Source: JALHSW01 sp963720675 (GTDB taxonomy: Bacteria; Actinomycetota; Acidimicrobiia; IMCC26256; PALSA-555). From it: DNA of 64,000 bases. The position numbers and the translations under genes were made by a program. The notes under the pieces are model-generated. The model ran no database searches. It was given only the letters and a program-made list of their open reading frames with translations, and was not told where the DNA came from. Location of the stretch: positions 1-64,000 of the forward strand of contig CAVRGH010000002.1 of assembly GCA_963720675.1 (NCBI GenBank), written 5' to 3'. The first letter of the stretch is position 1; each line of letters opens with the position of its first letter. Positions 8,792 to 16,839 of the stretch are shown here, piece after piece.

Positions 8792-9860
8792 CGCAGCACG
8801 GTGTCGGTCCACTGGTCGATCCACACGTCGCGATGCGCCCCGATGGTCTTCGGGGGGAGCGTCGCGGGATCGCTCGGGACCTCGGCGAACTTCTCGAAGA
8901 CCGGCGGCAGCTTCGCGTCGTCGCGCACGGGGAAGACGAACATCTGGAGCGGCACGTCCTCCTGGAACCGTCGGGAGAGCAGGAAGTCGACGAGTCGGCG
9001 AGCGGCGCGGGGATGCTGGGCGCCGCGCAGTACGCCGGCGAACTCGGTCTGGTCGAAGCAGGTGTCGAGCACCGTCCCGATCGGCGAGGTCGCGGGCCGC
9101 GGGTCGGCGAAGTAGACGGCCGCGGGCGGGCTCGACGCGTACGAGACGACGAGGGGGCGGTCCCCGTTGCCCTCGCCGGCGCTGAACTCGCCGTTGTACG
9201 CCTGCTCCCAGCCGCTGACCACCTGCACGTCGTTGGCGCGCAGGTCCCGCCAGTACTGCTGCCAGCCGCCCTCGCCGGAGCGGGCGATCGTCGCGAGCAG
9301 GAAGGCGAGCCCGGGCGAGGAGGTTGCCGGGTTCTCGACGACGAGCGTGCTCTTGTACGCAGGCTTCGTGAGGTCCTGGAGTGTCTTCGGTGGATCGAGA
9401 TCGTGCCGGTCGAACCACTGCTTGTCGTAGTTGACGCACACGCTGCCATGGTCGATCGGTGTCGCGTGTCCCGTGGTGTCCAGCTGGTAGGTCGCGGGAC
9501 GCGCGCGAGCTCGGGCGACGTGTACTGCTCGAAGATCCGCGCGTCGATCGCCCGTGAGAGGAAGGTGTTGTCGACGCCGAAGAGCACGTCGCCGATCGGA
9601 TGGTCCTCGGTCAGGATCGCCTGGTTCAACGCGACCCCGGCGTCACCCGCGGGGAGGACCTCGACCTTGATCCCCGTCGCGCGCGTGAACGCGGCGAGGA
9701 CGGACTTCGATACCGAGAAGGAGTCGTGGGTCACGAGGGTGATCGTGACGTCGTCCTTCGGTGCCGCGACGGCCGCGGGCGCGGTGAGGGTGCCCGCGAC
9801 CACTCCTGCGGCGACCATCGTCGTGAGGAGCAGACGGGTGCAGACGGGTCGGCGCAGCAT
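8788..9860 (-). CDS. thiB: Thiamine-binding periplasmic protein (one frameshift)
   Basis: Substrate-binding lipid-anchored or periplasmic protein of the TbpA/ThiB family. It starts MLRRPVCTRLLL with a signal peptide ending near AVAAP, then VTLVTHDSF-like and GVDNTFLSRA segments characteristic of ThiB. The reading frame breaks near 9494-9500: upstream frame runs to ARVP, and the homologous continuation ATYQLDTTGH is in the next frame and continues as GSVCVNYDKQWFD through VQVVSGWEQAYNGEF to the stop at 8788. One missing base in a CCCG run would repair it, so the gene is probably intact in life. Starts one base after the thiN stop. Confidence 0.82.
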
Positions 9861-9861
9861 C

Positions 9862-10551
9862 TCAGGCCTCTCGGAGGGCATCGGGTTGGATGGCGAGCAC
9901 GGTGCCGTCGGCGACGGTCACCGTCGCCACGGGCGCCAGCAGCTCGTTGCTCACGCCGAGCGTCGATCCGGGGAGCAGCACCGCTTCGTGCAGCGGGTAG
10001 CGGAGTCCGGTGGTCGTGACCCCGCGAGCGGGGCCTTCGGTCGCGAGCAGGGTGACGAGCGAGCCGGTGCGGCCGGTCAGCTCCACGTGCCGACGCACCA
10101 CCTGGACGTGGGTGTCGCCGAACCATCCGTCGACGACCGCGTGGGCGAAGCGCGCCGAGCCGAGCAGGAGCGCGTTCGCGAGGTAGTGGTCGAAGCGTCC
10201 GCCATGGCCGCCGACGACCGTGAGGTGGAGAGCACCTCGCGCGGTGGCGAGGTCGAGGGCGAGCTCGAGGTCGGTCGCGTCCTTGTCGGGTGGATGACGG
10301 AGAATCTCGGCGCCGGCCGCCTCCGCGGCGGCGAGAGCAGCGGGCGAGATGGAGTCGAAGTCTCCGACCGCGATGTCGACGTGGCGGCCGAGGGCGGCTG
10401 CGTGCTCGACGCCGGAGTCGGCACCGATGACGAGTGCATCGGCCGCCAAGCGCATCGCGACCTCGGGAGGAACCGGATCGCCGCCGGCGAACACCACCGC
10501 GACACACGTCGGGGCGGTAGGACTCGACGCATCGTGCGCCGATCCGCTCAC
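9862..10551 (-). CDS. thiN: Thiamine pyrophosphokinase, ThiN/TPK type
   Basis: Transfers pyrophosphate from ATP to thiamine to make thiamine diphosphate. The protein is about 229 residues from the GTG at 10551. Catalytic-domain marks are GADSGVEHA, GDFDSI and DKDATDLELAL, then GGHGGRFDHYLAN, and a C-terminal beta-barrel that binds thiamine. The nominal ATG at 10572 lies inside the conserved riboswitch core and is rejected. The GTG at 10551 has GGAG five bases upstream, made from the last bases of the aptamer. As first gene of the operon it lets imported thiamine be trapped as cofactor. Confidence 0.88.
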   Translation of the reverse strand: MSGSAHDASSPTAPTCVAVVFAGGDPVPPEVAMRLAADALVIGADSGVEHAAALGRHVDIAVGDFDSISPAALAAAEAAGAEILRHPPDKDATDLELALDLATARGALHLTVVGGHGGRFDHYLANALLLGSARFAHAVVDGWFGDTHVQVVRRHVELTGRTGSLVTLLATEGPARGVTTTGLRYPLHEAVLLPGSTLGVSNELLAPVATVTVADGTVLAIQPDALREA

Positions 10552-10556
10552 GTGGT

Positions 10557-10655
10557 CTCCCTTCGCCGGCATTACCCGGAGCAGGTTCGAGGGGTCGGTG
10601 ACGCCGCTTCCGCGCGGTCACCCTCTCAGCCCGGCTGTCCCGAGCTCCCCGTGAT
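10557..10655 (-). ncRNA. TPP (THI-box) riboswitch
   Basis: Read on the minus strand, this stretch has the conserved parts of the thiamine-pyrophosphate aptamer: GGGGAGC, the GGCTGAGAGGG core with CTGAGA, a variable hairpin, ACCTG(CT)CCGGGTAATG and GCCGGCGAAGGGA. It lies directly before the thiN GTG. The closing GAAGGGAG is also the ribosome-binding site (GGAG, five bases from GTG), so ligand binding should hide the site and shut off translation; no terminator hairpin separates it from the gene. The outer P1 helix is not obvious; UCACG near 10650 could pair with CGUGA at the start codon, which is inference. Confidence 0.93.
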
Positions 10656-10678
10656 GTTCTCTGTGCCATGGTACCCCC

Positions 10679-11245
10679 ATGGCGAGCGAGGTGGTCCTGA
10701 TCCGGCACGGCGCGACGGAGTGGAGCGCGGACGGCCGCCACACCGGGCGGACTGATCTGCCGCTCACCGACGAGGGTCGGGCGCAGGCGATGGCGGTGCG
10801 CGATCGCGTCGCGAGCATCACGTTCTCCCTCGTGCTCGTGAGCCCGCTCGAGCGCGCGCGGGAGACGTGTCGGCTCGTCGGTCTCGACGCCGAGGCCGAG
10901 GTCGACGACGATCTCGAGGAGTGGGACTACGGCGACTACGAGGGGCTGACGACCGCGCAGATCCGCGAGGTGCGTCCAGGTTGGACGGTGTTCGGTGACG
11001 GCGTGATGCCCGGCGGCGAGGACATCGGCGAGGTGGCGGTGCGCGCGGATCGTGTGATCGCCCGGGCCGACGCCGTCGAAGGCCCGGTCGCGCTCGTGGC
11101 GCACGGCCACATCCTTCGAATCCTCGGCGCGCGATGGATCGGCGACGCGCCGTTGGAGGCCGCGAACCTCGCGCTCGACACCGCGACCCTTTGCGTGCTG
11201 GGGTACGAGCACGAGCGGAAGGTCATCCGCAGCTGGAACTGCTGA
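10679..11245 (+). CDS. Histidine phosphatase (phosphoglycerate-mutase-like)
   Basis: A 188-residue protein of the histidine phosphatase superfamily, with the phosphorylated His in RHGATEW (9-15), the second catalytic His in VAHGHILR, and the loop SPLERARET. The EWDYGDYEGL block is typical of the broad-specificity/GpmB-like members found in actinobacteria. Substrate is unknown: candidates include sugar phosphates, alpha-ribazole phosphate or phospholipid-derived phosphates. It is divergent from the thiamine operon, so the 10656-10678 region is a shared promoter zone. A large dyad follows the stop. Confidence 0.87.
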   Translation: MASEVVLIRHGATEWSADGRHTGRTDLPLTDEGRAQAMAVRDRVASITFSLVLVSPLERARETCRLVGLDAEAEVDDDLEEWDYGDYEGLTTAQIREVRPGWTVFGDGVMPGGEDIGEVAVRADRVIARADAVEGPVALVAHGHILRILGARWIGDAPLEAANLALDTATLCVLGYEHERKVIRSWNC

Positions 11246-11253
11246 GCAACCGA

Positions 11254-11306
11254 CCGAGCATGTGACGTTCCGGGATCGTCACGATCCCGAACCGTCACCT
11301 GCTCGG
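11254..11306. terminator. Probable bidirectional terminator, 53-bp interrupted palindrome
   Basis: Between two convergent genes lies a long dyad centred on base 11280. The arms pair as CCGAGCA/TGCTCGG, then GTGACG/CGTCAC, a four-base internal mismatch, then GGGATCGT/ACGATCCC around a one-base centre. No T-run follows on either strand, so it would be a U-less terminator of the sort common in high-GC actinobacteria, or an mRNA 3'-end protector. Position between converging stops is the main argument. Confidence 0.6.
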
Positions 11307-11322
11307 GGTGCAGGATGGTCGT

Positions 11323-12474
11323 TCAGCGGTAGTTGCCGGTGTGGCCGAGGCTGATGCTGCCGGGCTGCGGGAAGATCGCGAGGCCGTGGGGTCCGTGCCC
11401 GACCGGGATCGTGTGGGCGAGCGTCCCGGTGGTCGTGTCGAACACGTAGACGACGTCGTTGTACCGGCCGCTGACCCAGAACTGGGTGCCGTCGGCCGAG
11501 ACGCCGCCCATGTCGGGACTCCCGCCGCCCGGGATCACCCACTCGCCGACGGGTGCGCGGGTCGCGAAGTCGATGACGGTGACGGTTCCGGCCCTGCGGT
11601 TCGTGACATAGAGCTGCGTGGCGTCGCGGCTCGGGTAGAGGCCGTGGGCGCCGGCACCGGTGTTGATGAACGCGGTCTCGGTCATCGTGGCGGGATCGAT
11701 GACGGAGACTCCGCCACCGTTCTTCACGTGGTTCGCGACGTAGAAGACCGCGCCGTCGGGCGCGATGCGCACGTCGATCGGCTCACCGCCGACGTTCGCC
11801 TCCCCCGTGACCGTGAGCGTCGGCAGATCGATGCGCACCACCCAGCCGGAGAACTCGCAGCTCGCGAGCATGGTGAGGCCGTCGGCCGTGAAGTCGGCAT
11901 GGTTCACTCCCGGGTGCGGCACCGAGATGCTCGAGATGAGCGCCCAGGTGTGCGGGTCGCGCACGTCGATCCGCTGCTCGCGCTCCGCCATCACGAGCGC
12001 GTACTTGCCGTCGGGGGAGAAGTAGAGGTTGTACGGGTCGTCGACCGGGATCGCCGGCCCCGGGGTACCGGTGCGCGGGTCGATCGGCGTCAGGGAGTTC
12101 CCCTGGTTGTTGTTCACGTAGAGCGTGCTCAGGTCGTACGACGGCACGACGTGTTGGGGCAGCGCACCGACCGGGAACTCGTTGATCACCTGGAACGTCG
12201 CGGGATCGATCACGGTGACGGTGTTCGCGTGGCCGTTCGGGACGTAGACGCGCGGTGGGATGTCGCTCACCGACGGCGCCAGCATCCCCGCCAGCGTGCC
12301 GGAGTACACGCCGCTGGGCGGGGCAGTCGTCGTCGTCGTGGAGGAAGGCGGCGGCGCGACCGTCGTCGTGGTCGTCGCGGGCTGGGCATCGTCGCTCCCA
12401 CCACCGCAGGCACCAGCCGCGATGACCGCCAACGCGCACATGAGGAAGGCAGCTCGGCGTCGCATCCCGAGCAT
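11323..12474 (-). CDS. YVTN-type beta-propeller lipoprotein
   Basis: Predicted secreted lipoprotein of 383 residues. It begins with basic residues, a hydrophobic stretch and a lipobox-like AAGAC, so Cys about position 23 would be lipidated and exported. A Thr/Pro linker (TTTTTVAPPP and STTTTTAPPS) follows, then repeated beta-propeller blades of the YVTN/surface-layer kind with recurring VTVIDPAT, VSVIDPATM and VTVIDFATR. Such propellers usually mediate binding; no catalytic motif is evident. The MRRR start at 12465 is an alternative. It is divergent from leucine dehydrogenase with only 26 bases between. Confidence 0.8.
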   Translation of the reverse strand: MLGMRRRAAFLMCALAVIAAGACGGGSDDAQPATTTTTVAPPPSSTTTTTAPPSGVYSGTLAGMLAPSVSDIPPRVYVPNGHANTVTVIDPATFQVINEFPVGALPQHVVPSYDLSTLYVNNNQGNSLTPIDPRTGTPGPAIPVDDPYNLYFSPDGKYALVMAEREQRIDVRDPHTWALISSISVPHPGVNHADFTADGLTMLASCEFSGWVVRIDLPTLTVTGEANVGGEPIDVRIAPDGAVFYVANHVKNGGGVSVIDPATMTETAFINTGAGAHGLYPSRDATQLYVTNRRAGTVTVIDFATRAPVGEWVIPGGGSPDMGGVSADGTQFWVSGRYNDVVYVFDTTTGTLAHTIPVGHGPHGLAIFPQPGSISLGHTGNYR

Positions 12475-12500
12475 TCTGGCCGCGCCTAACGTCGTGGTAC

Positions 12501-13652
12501 GTGATCGGGCCGACGGACGCCTTGACCGAGCAGATGGCGGCTCGCGGCCACGAACAGGTGGTCTTCGTGGCCGACCCCTCGGTCGGGCTCCGCGCCGTCA
12601 TCGCGGTCCACTCGACCGCCCTCGGGCCGTCGCTCGGCGGCGTCCGGTTCTGGCGGTACGCCCACGAGGACGACGCGATCGTCGACGTCCTGCGGCTCTC
12701 CGAAGCCATGACCCTGAAGGCAGCCGCGGCGGGGCTCCACCAGGGCGGCGGCAAGGCCGTCGTCCTCGTCGACGATCCCGACGTGCCTCGGACGCCGGCC
12801 CTGCTGCACGCCCTCGGCCGCGCCATCCACGAGCTCGGCGGTCGGTACCTCGCGGCCGAGGACGTCGGCGCGACCCAGCGCGACATGGACCTCCTCGCCG
12901 ACGTGACCCCCTGGGTGACCGGGGTCGACCCTGCGCACGGCGGGTCGGGAGATCCGTCGCCGGTGACGGCGGTCGGGGTGGTCGCCGCGATCCGTGCGGT
13001 GCTCGCGCACCTCGACGGGGACCCGACGCTCGCCGGCCGTCGTGTCGCCGTCCAGGGCACCGGGCACGTCGGCACGCACCTCGTCGAGCAGCTCGCCGCC
13101 GCCGGTGCGTCGGTGGTGGTGGCCGACGTGGACGCGGGGCGCGCCGCAGCGGTGGCCGCCGCACACGGCGCAACCGTCGTCGACGCAGGCGAGATCCTGG
13201 TGCAGGAGTGCGACGTCCTCGCACCGTGTGCGCTCGGCGCGGTGCTCGACTCGGCGACCGTGCCGGAGCTCCGCTGCCGGGCCGTCTGCGGAGCGGCGAA
13301 CAACCAGCTCGCCGACGACGCCGTCGACGACCTGCTCGCCGGGCAGGGGATCGTCTACGTGCCGGACTTCGTCGCGAACGCGGGAGGGATCATCAACATC
13401 GCCGAGGAGTTCACCGGCTACTCCCGAGCCCGCGCGCTCGAGCGCACCGAACGGATCGGGGACACCGTCCGACAGGTGCTGGACGTGGGCCGAGCGGAGG
13501 GGTTGCCGCCGGGCCGCGCTGCGACCCGCATGGCGCGGATCCGGGTGGAGGCCGAGGGCGCCGGCCGACGCTGGGCACCCGGCGATCCGGCGGCGTGGAC
13601 CGACGGGGAGCCGCTCCGCTCGCTGCGTCCTTCGCCGACACCGGGTCGCTGA
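12501..13652 (+). CDS. Leucine/phenylalanine/valine-type dehydrogenase
   Basis: NAD-dependent amino-acid dehydrogenase of the Glu/Leu/Phe/Val family, 383 residues, interconverting a branched-chain or aromatic amino acid with its 2-oxo acid and ammonia. Marks are LGPSLGGVRFW (41-51), MTLKAAAAGL (Lys73), GGGKAV with the catalytic Lys (about 85), the Rossmann motif VQGTGHVGTH and the late NAGGIINIAEE block. The C-terminal tail after GPPGRAATRMA is less conserved. Start is a GTG with no Shine-Dalgarno site; TAACGT lies eight bases upstream, consistent with a leaderless transcript. Exact substrate preference cannot be read from sequence. Confidence 0.9.
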   Translation: MIGPTDALTEQMAARGHEQVVFVADPSVGLRAVIAVHSTALGPSLGGVRFWRYAHEDDAIVDVLRLSEAMTLKAAAAGLHQGGGKAVVLVDDPDVPRTPALLHALGRAIHELGGRYLAAEDVGATQRDMDLLADVTPWVTGVDPAHGGSGDPSPVTAVGVVAAIRAVLAHLDGDPTLAGRRVAVQGTGHVGTHLVEQLAAAGASVVVADVDAGRAAAVAAAHGATVVDAGEILVQECDVLAPCALGAVLDSATVPELRCRAVCGAANNQLADDAVDDLLAGQGIVYVPDFVANAGGIINIAEEFTGYSRARALERTERIGDTVRQVLDVGRAEGLPPGRAATRMARIRVEAEGAGRRWAPGDPAAWTDGEPLRSLRPSPTPGR

Positions 13653-13667
13653 TCGCAACTCGACCGG

Positions 13668-13673
13668 TAGGGT
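13668..13673 (+). promoter_or_regulatory. Predicted leaderless -10 element of rnd
   Basis: TAGGGT ends six bases before the ATG at 13680, with no ribosome-binding site between them. It has the same spacing as the elements before pdxH, the NifU-like gene and others. Confidence 0.5.
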
Positions 13674-13679
13674 GCCCCG

Positions 13680-14867
13680 ATGCCGACATCCCCGTCCAGC
13701 GAGCTCGAGGTCCGCTGGATCGACTCCGATGCCGCGCTCGCGCAGGTGGTGCAGACGCTGCGCTCCGAGGAGGCCTACGGCCTCGACACCGAGTTCGTCG
13801 CCGAGCGCACCTACTACCCCCGTCTCTGTCTCGTGCAGCTCGCCTGGCCCGGCGGGATCGTCCTCGTCGACCCGCTCGCGTGCGATGTCGCCGCGCTCTC
13901 CGAGGTGCTCGAGACGACGGCGACGATGATCACGCACGCCGGGAGCGCCGACCTGCCGATCATCGAGCGAGCGTGCGGGGCCCGCCCCAAGGCACTGTTC
14001 GACACCCAGCTCGCAGCCGGGTTCGTCGGGCTCGGGCAACCCTCTCTGGTGTCGCTGGTGTCGGCGCTGTTGGACGTCCGCCTCGACAAGGGCGACCAGC
14101 TCACCGACTGGGCGCGCCGCCCGTTGTCGGACTCCGCACGTCGCTACGCAGCCGGCGACGTCGCCCATCTGCTGGCGCTGACCGCGGCCCTTCGAGATCG
14201 CCTGCGGAGTCGTGGCCGGGAGGACTGGGCCGTCGCCGAGTGCGGGGTGCTGCTCGCGACGCAGCCGCGTGACCCCGATCCCGATCTCGCGTGGTGGCGC
14301 ATCAAGGGCTCGCGGTCGCTGAAGGGCGAGCAGGCGTGCATCGCGCAGTCCGTCGTCGCGTGGCGCGAGCGACGAGCCCGTGAACAGGACCTTCCGGCGC
14401 GCTTCGTGTTGTCCGAGCTCGCGCTCACGGCACTCGTGCAGCGTCCGCCCCGATCGGCTGACGACATCGCGAAGCTGCGCGGTGCCGGCAACCTGCCGAA
14501 GCATGTCATCGCCGGGCTGCTCGAGGCGGTGGAGGCGGGGCGCGCGATGGACCGCTCCGAGCTGCGCAGCCCACCGAAGCACGGAGACGACTCCGGTCTC
14601 GACGCGGCCGTGGGGATCCTCAATGGCTGGGCCGCGCAGATCGCCTCGGGGGAGCAGGTCGACGCCCGCCTCCTCGCCACGCGTGAGGACGTCAAGGCGT
14701 TGGTGAACGGTCGCCCCGGGCGCCTCGACGACGGGTGGCGCGCCGCGATGGTGGGCAACGACCTGCACGCCCTGGTGAGCGGCCAGGCCGTGGTCCGTCT
14801 CGTCGGGGGCGGGAAGCGGCTCCGGCTCGAGCTGTCGCCGGAACCGTCGGGCGCCGGGTCGACCTAG
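13680..14867 (+). CDS. rnd: Ribonuclease D
   Basis: A 395-residue 3'-5' exoribonuclease that trims tRNA and other stable RNA precursors. The DEDD exonuclease domain fills the first half: YGLDTEF holds the first two metal-binding acids, HAGSADLPI and DTQLAAGFVG the next, and SARRYAAGDVAHLLAL the last Asp. An HRDC-type helical domain follows (about 210-290, with LARFVLSEL-like helices) and then a C-terminal extension. The stop overlaps a convergent small membrane-protein gene by four bases. Confidence 0.92.
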   Translation: MPTSPSSELEVRWIDSDAALAQVVQTLRSEEAYGLDTEFVAERTYYPRLCLVQLAWPGGIVLVDPLACDVAALSEVLETTATMITHAGSADLPIIERACGARPKALFDTQLAAGFVGLGQPSLVSLVSALLDVRLDKGDQLTDWARRPLSDSARRYAAGDVAHLLALTAALRDRLRSRGREDWAVAECGVLLATQPRDPDPDLAWWRIKGSRSLKGEQACIAQSVVAWRERRAREQDLPARFVLSELALTALVQRPPRSADDIAKLRGAGNLPKHVIAGLLEAVEAGRAMDRSELRSPPKHGDDSGLDAAVGILNGWAAQIASGEQVDARLLATREDVKALVNGRPGRLDDGWRAAMVGNDLHALVSGQAVVRLVGGGKRLRLELSPEPSGAGST

Positions 14868-15280
14868 CGGCCGAGCTCCTCGTCGGCGACCGCGGCCTCG
14901 ACGGCGACGCGCTCGTCGGCGAGCAACCTCGCCGCACCGAGCCCGATCACCCCGGCGCTGAGGGCACCGAGCCCGACGAGTCGCGCGTGCAGCGGGAGTC
15001 CCCGAGTGGTCAGGAGTGCCGTGCCATCGACGAGGTCGACCGCGGCGCCCATGCCCACCCACTCCGCGTCCTGGGTCTGCTCCTTGAGGCAGGTGATCGC
15101 CCCGGCACCGAGCGCCAGGTCGCGCGCACCGAGCATCCGCCCGAGGGCCCGGGATCCGGGGCCCCGGCTCGCCGCGGGGGCGACGGCGACCGCGAGGCGA
15201 GGGAGGGCCACGGCGACGACTCCCACCACGATCCGGCCTCGGGCGAGCATCAGGGCGACGTTGCGGGCGTTGAGCTCCAT
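14864..15280 (-). CDS. Small membrane protein, DUF4267-like
   Basis: Hydrophobic protein of 138 residues with about four helices (VGVVAVALPRLAVAVAP, ARDLALGAGAITCL, GAAVDLVDGTALL, LGALSAGVIGLGAARLL). The GARDLALGAG and AVDLVDG patterns recall short DUF4267-like membrane proteins; this is a resemblance, not a firm assignment. Start ATG at 15280; an ORF continuing upstream of it is judged spurious because it runs through the promoter zone of the divergent gene. No functional clue from neighbours. Confidence 0.6.
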   Translation of the reverse strand: MELNARNVALMLARGRIVVGVVAVALPRLAVAVAPAASRGPGSRALGRMLGARDLALGAGAITCLKEQTQDAEWVGMGAAVDLVDGTALLTTRGLPLHARLVGLGALSAGVIGLGAARLLADERVAVEAAVADEELGR

Positions 15281-15395
15281 GCCCTCATGGTGGCACGGGG
15301 GGTAGGCCAGGCCCCATCCGACGGGTGCCACGGGTGTCGTCGGAACCCGATCCGGGTAGCCCTCGTTGTAGGAACGACCGAATCGGAGGGGTCTC

Positions 15396-16213
15396 ATGCC
15401 CACCATGCTCGAAGACAGCCCGCGCGCGGCCGCGTCCCGAGGGGACGCCGGCGCGCCCGCCAACGAAGTCGTCGTCCGCGTCGTCACCGAGGACCGCACC
15501 GGACCCGGCGACGGCACGAGAGGCACCGCCCGGCGACCCCGCCGCTTCGGCATCCGGGGTGCCGTGACCGCGGTGTTCCTGGGTGCGGTCGCGATCGGCG
15601 TGTTCCTGCTGGTCGGGATCGTGAGCGGGCTCCTGAGCTTCGACCCGTTCTCCACCACTCGCGTGGACCGCACGCCGCCGGCGTTGCTCCGGCAGATGCA
15701 CGACCTGCACCAGTTCCGCGCCGCGCGGGGCACGTTCGAGGTGAACGTCGACGTCGAGAACGACGTCGACCTCGTGCCAGTCGTTCATCGCCGGCGACCG
15801 CACCGAGCTTCAACGGGATCGGGACGGTCGACGCCAACGTCGACTTCTCGACGCTCGAGCACCGACGCCGTCGTGCTCGGCTGCTGACGGTTCCGCCACG
15901 ATCACGCTGCCCGACGCCGACCTACACGAAGGCCGTCGTCGACCCGGCGCGCAGCCACGTGATGAACCGTGACCGTGGGCTCGTCGACCGGTTGGCCGGG
16001 GTGTTCGAGAGCGACCCGACCAGCGAGCAGGAGCTCTATGTGCTCGCCGGGAAGAAGATCGACGCCGCGGCACGTGAGAGCGACCTGGTCACCAAGGCCG
16101 AGGCCAACACCACGTCGATGCTCCAGGGTCTGCTCGGCAAGCTCGGGTTCCAGAACGTGCACGTGGCGTTCACGAAGCCGCTCGTCGCACCCGCGACCCC
16201 CGCGTCGCGCTAG
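15396..16213 (+). pseudogene. DUF4230 membrane-anchored protein, frame broken
   Basis: The N-terminal part reads cleanly: a 50-residue cytoplasmic segment, one transmembrane helix (about 55-78, AVTAVFLGAVAIGVFLLVGI), then the start of a DUF4230 domain (FEVNVDVENDVDLVP). From about 15778 to 15930 the homologous sequence hops between frames (SFIAGDRT, GIGTVDANVDFSTL, DAVVLG, SATITLPDA), implying at least three single-base indels, before settling at AVVDPARSHVMNRDRGL to the stop at 16213. The last part includes ELYVLAGKKIDAAARES. The cluster of indels is best explained by sequence error, but real decay cannot be excluded. ATG has GGAGGGG upstream. Confidence 0.7.
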
Positions 16214-16363
16214 CGCGCTGGCGGTAGCCCTCGGCGACGTGCTCCAGCCACCAAGGGGGGCGCACCGTTGCTCCTGTTCGTGTCGTCGGCGCGAACCTGT
16301 CAGGCTGTCCGACGCAAAGGCTCGGATCGACGCTCCGGCCGCGAATCCAGAAGGACGTTCCCG

Positions 16364-16822
16364 ATGACTGCCATCCAGGAAGCCCCGACCGCCGTCCACA
16401 TCGGTAGCGATGAGCTGCCGTGGGTCGACATCGGCGACGGAGCCAAGATGAAGGTGCTCCAGGTCAAGGAGACCGAGGGGCTCTGGATCATCGAGAACAT
16501 CTTCCAGGCCGGCTTCGAGGTGCAGACGCACCGGCACACCGGTCCGGTCTGGGGCTACACGGTCTCCGGCGGGTGGAAGTACAAGGAGTACGACTACGTG
16601 AACCGCGCCGGGTCGTTCCTGTACGAGCCGGCGGGATCGGTGCACACGCTCCAGTGCATCGAGGACGACACGCGCGTGTGGTTCCACATGTACGGCGCGA
16701 ACCTCAACCTCGACGCCGACGGGAACGTCGAGAGCGTCGTCGACGGTGCCGGGACCCTCGCCGCGTACTACCTGCTCTGCGAGGCGGCGGGCCTCCCGCG
16801 CCCCAACGTCCTCACCGGCTGA
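16364..16822 (+). CDS. Cupin protein, 2,4'-dihydroxyacetophenone dioxygenase-like
   Basis: A single-domain cupin of 152 residues. The metal-binding motif is carried by VQTHRHTGPVWGYTVSGGW and FLYEPAGSVHTL, which resembles the 2,4'-dihydroxyacetophenone dioxygenase and anti-sigma ChrR-like cupin group: a buried Fe or Zn bound by His residues. The YKEYDYVNRAGSF segment is characteristic of the former. AGAAGGA lies ahead of the ATG at 16364; the upstream in-frame ATG at 16268 is in non-coding-looking sequence. It precedes two acyl-CoA dehydrogenase genes with 17 bases between and may belong to the same catabolic operon. Confidence 0.8.
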   Translation: MTAIQEAPTAVHIGSDELPWVDIGDGAKMKVLQVKETEGLWIIENIFQAGFEVQTHRHTGPVWGYTVSGGWKYKEYDYVNRAGSFLYEPAGSVHTLQCIEDDTRVWFHMYGANLNLDADGNVESVVDGAGTLAAYYLLCEAAGLPRPNVLTG

Positions 16823-16839
16823 GGCGCGTCCACGCGCGC

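Noticed and set aside
7199..9439. 746-residue frame suggesting a fused thiP
   Set aside because: The segment upstream of 8791 overlaps thiB in another frame and is Arg/Pro-rich; the GTGA overlap fixes the thiP start.
10670..10695. GTACCC as a minus-strand SigF-type -10 element before the thiamine operon
   Set aside because: No GTTT-like -35 occurs at the right distance.
12330..12400. GTC/GTG repeat tract as a microsatellite
   Set aside because: It encodes the Thr/Pro linker of the beta-propeller lipoprotein on the minus strand.
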